Source of the DNA: AWTP1-18 sp036518635
GTDB taxonomy: Bacteria; Pseudomonadota; Gammaproteobacteria; Burkholderiales; Rhodocyclaceae
Assembly: GCA_036518635.1 (NCBI GenBank)
Contig: DATDMT010000080.1
Span: 1-6,031 of the forward strand
DNA length: 6,031 nucleotides
Direction: 5' to 3'
Shown here: in pieces, positions 5,865-6,031 of the stretch
Position numbering within the stretch: the first letter of the stretch is position 1
How the letters are laid out: every line of letters starts with the position of its first letter
Notes under the pieces: model-generated
Told to the model about the DNA's origin: nothing
Seen by the model: the letters and a program-made list of their open reading frames with translations, nothing else
Database searches by the model: none
Made by a program: the position numbers and the translations under genes

Positions 5865-6031
5865 GCCTGCGCGACGCCATCCTCAAGGAGATGGGCCTTG
5901 GCCCGCTCTGGCGCCTGCGCCAGCCGGCGGCCATGCCAGAGGTGCAGACGCTCGAGCCGTCGATGCCCCCGTCTGTGCATGAACCGGAGCCCGCTGTGCT
6001 GGCTGCTGCCGAACCGCCTGCCCCCCGCAGT
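5861..6031 (+). CDS. Probable uracil-DNA glycosylase (family 4/5 type), N-terminal part only
   Basis: An open frame of 57 codons from an ATG that overlaps the rimI stop (ATGA), running off the right edge with no stop. It starts MSLRDAILKEMGLGPLWRLR and then becomes a low-complexity Pro/Ala/Glu linker (residues 21-57). A short helix of the form RxAILxEMGLxPLWxLR followed by a Pro/Ala-rich linker is what I recall at the N-terminus of betaproteobacterial family 4-like uracil-DNA glycosylases encoded directly after rimI. The glycosylase domain itself, with its iron-sulfur cysteines, would lie outside the window, so the product name rests on the N-terminal motif and gene order. The existence of the gene is much better supported than its function. 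Confidence 0.6.
   Translation, partial: MSLRDAILKEMGLGPLWRLRQPAAMPEVQTLEPSMPPSVHEPEPAVLAAAEPPAPRS

Overview
The window is a GC-rich, densely packed piece of a bacterial chromosome. It most resembles a betaproteobacterium, perhaps of the Rhodocyclales. That placement rests on the close OmpR/EnvZ match, the tsaB-rimI-(uracil-DNA glycosylase) gene order, the group II truncated globin, and the codon bias. It is inference from protein character, not from any search. There are no RNA genes, insertion sequences, CRISPR arrays or phage genes, and no gene-free stretch over 136 bp.

Left block, minus strand (about 2789 down to 1): an apparent four-gene operon in the order ompR (response regulator), envZ-like sensor kinase, group II truncated hemoglobin, and a SapC-family protein that runs off the left edge. 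The genes are 11 bp apart, overlapping by 4 bp (ATGA), and 7 bp apart, so translational coupling is likely. The response regulator is very like enterobacterial OmpR, and the kinase has an intact H-box, N-box and glycine-rich boxes.

Centre: a 136-bp divergent intergenic region separates ompR from a small plus-strand gene. That gene encodes an exported, highly charged protein built around four tandem 19-residue repeats. The intergenic region holds a site resembling the RstA/OmpR-type box TACATNTNGTTACA. A small exported charged protein transcribed divergently from a two-component operon recalls cpxP-cpxRA. The small gene overlaps by 4 bp, tail to tail, with a minus-strand MFS transporter of the metabolite:H+ symporter type.

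Right block, plus strand (4738 to the right edge): tsaB (tRNA t6A synthesis), rimI (protein N-acetyltransferase) and the start of a third gene that looks like the N-terminus of a family 4/5-type uracil-DNA glycosylase. These are joined by 1-bp and 4-bp overlaps and form a housekeeping operon. Only 40 bp separate tsaB from the divergent transporter gene. Three genes that begin transcription units (ompR, the transporter, tsaB) lack a Shine-Dalgarno sequence and have a -10-like hexamer 6-8 nt before the start codon, which may mean leaderless or nearly leaderless transcripts.
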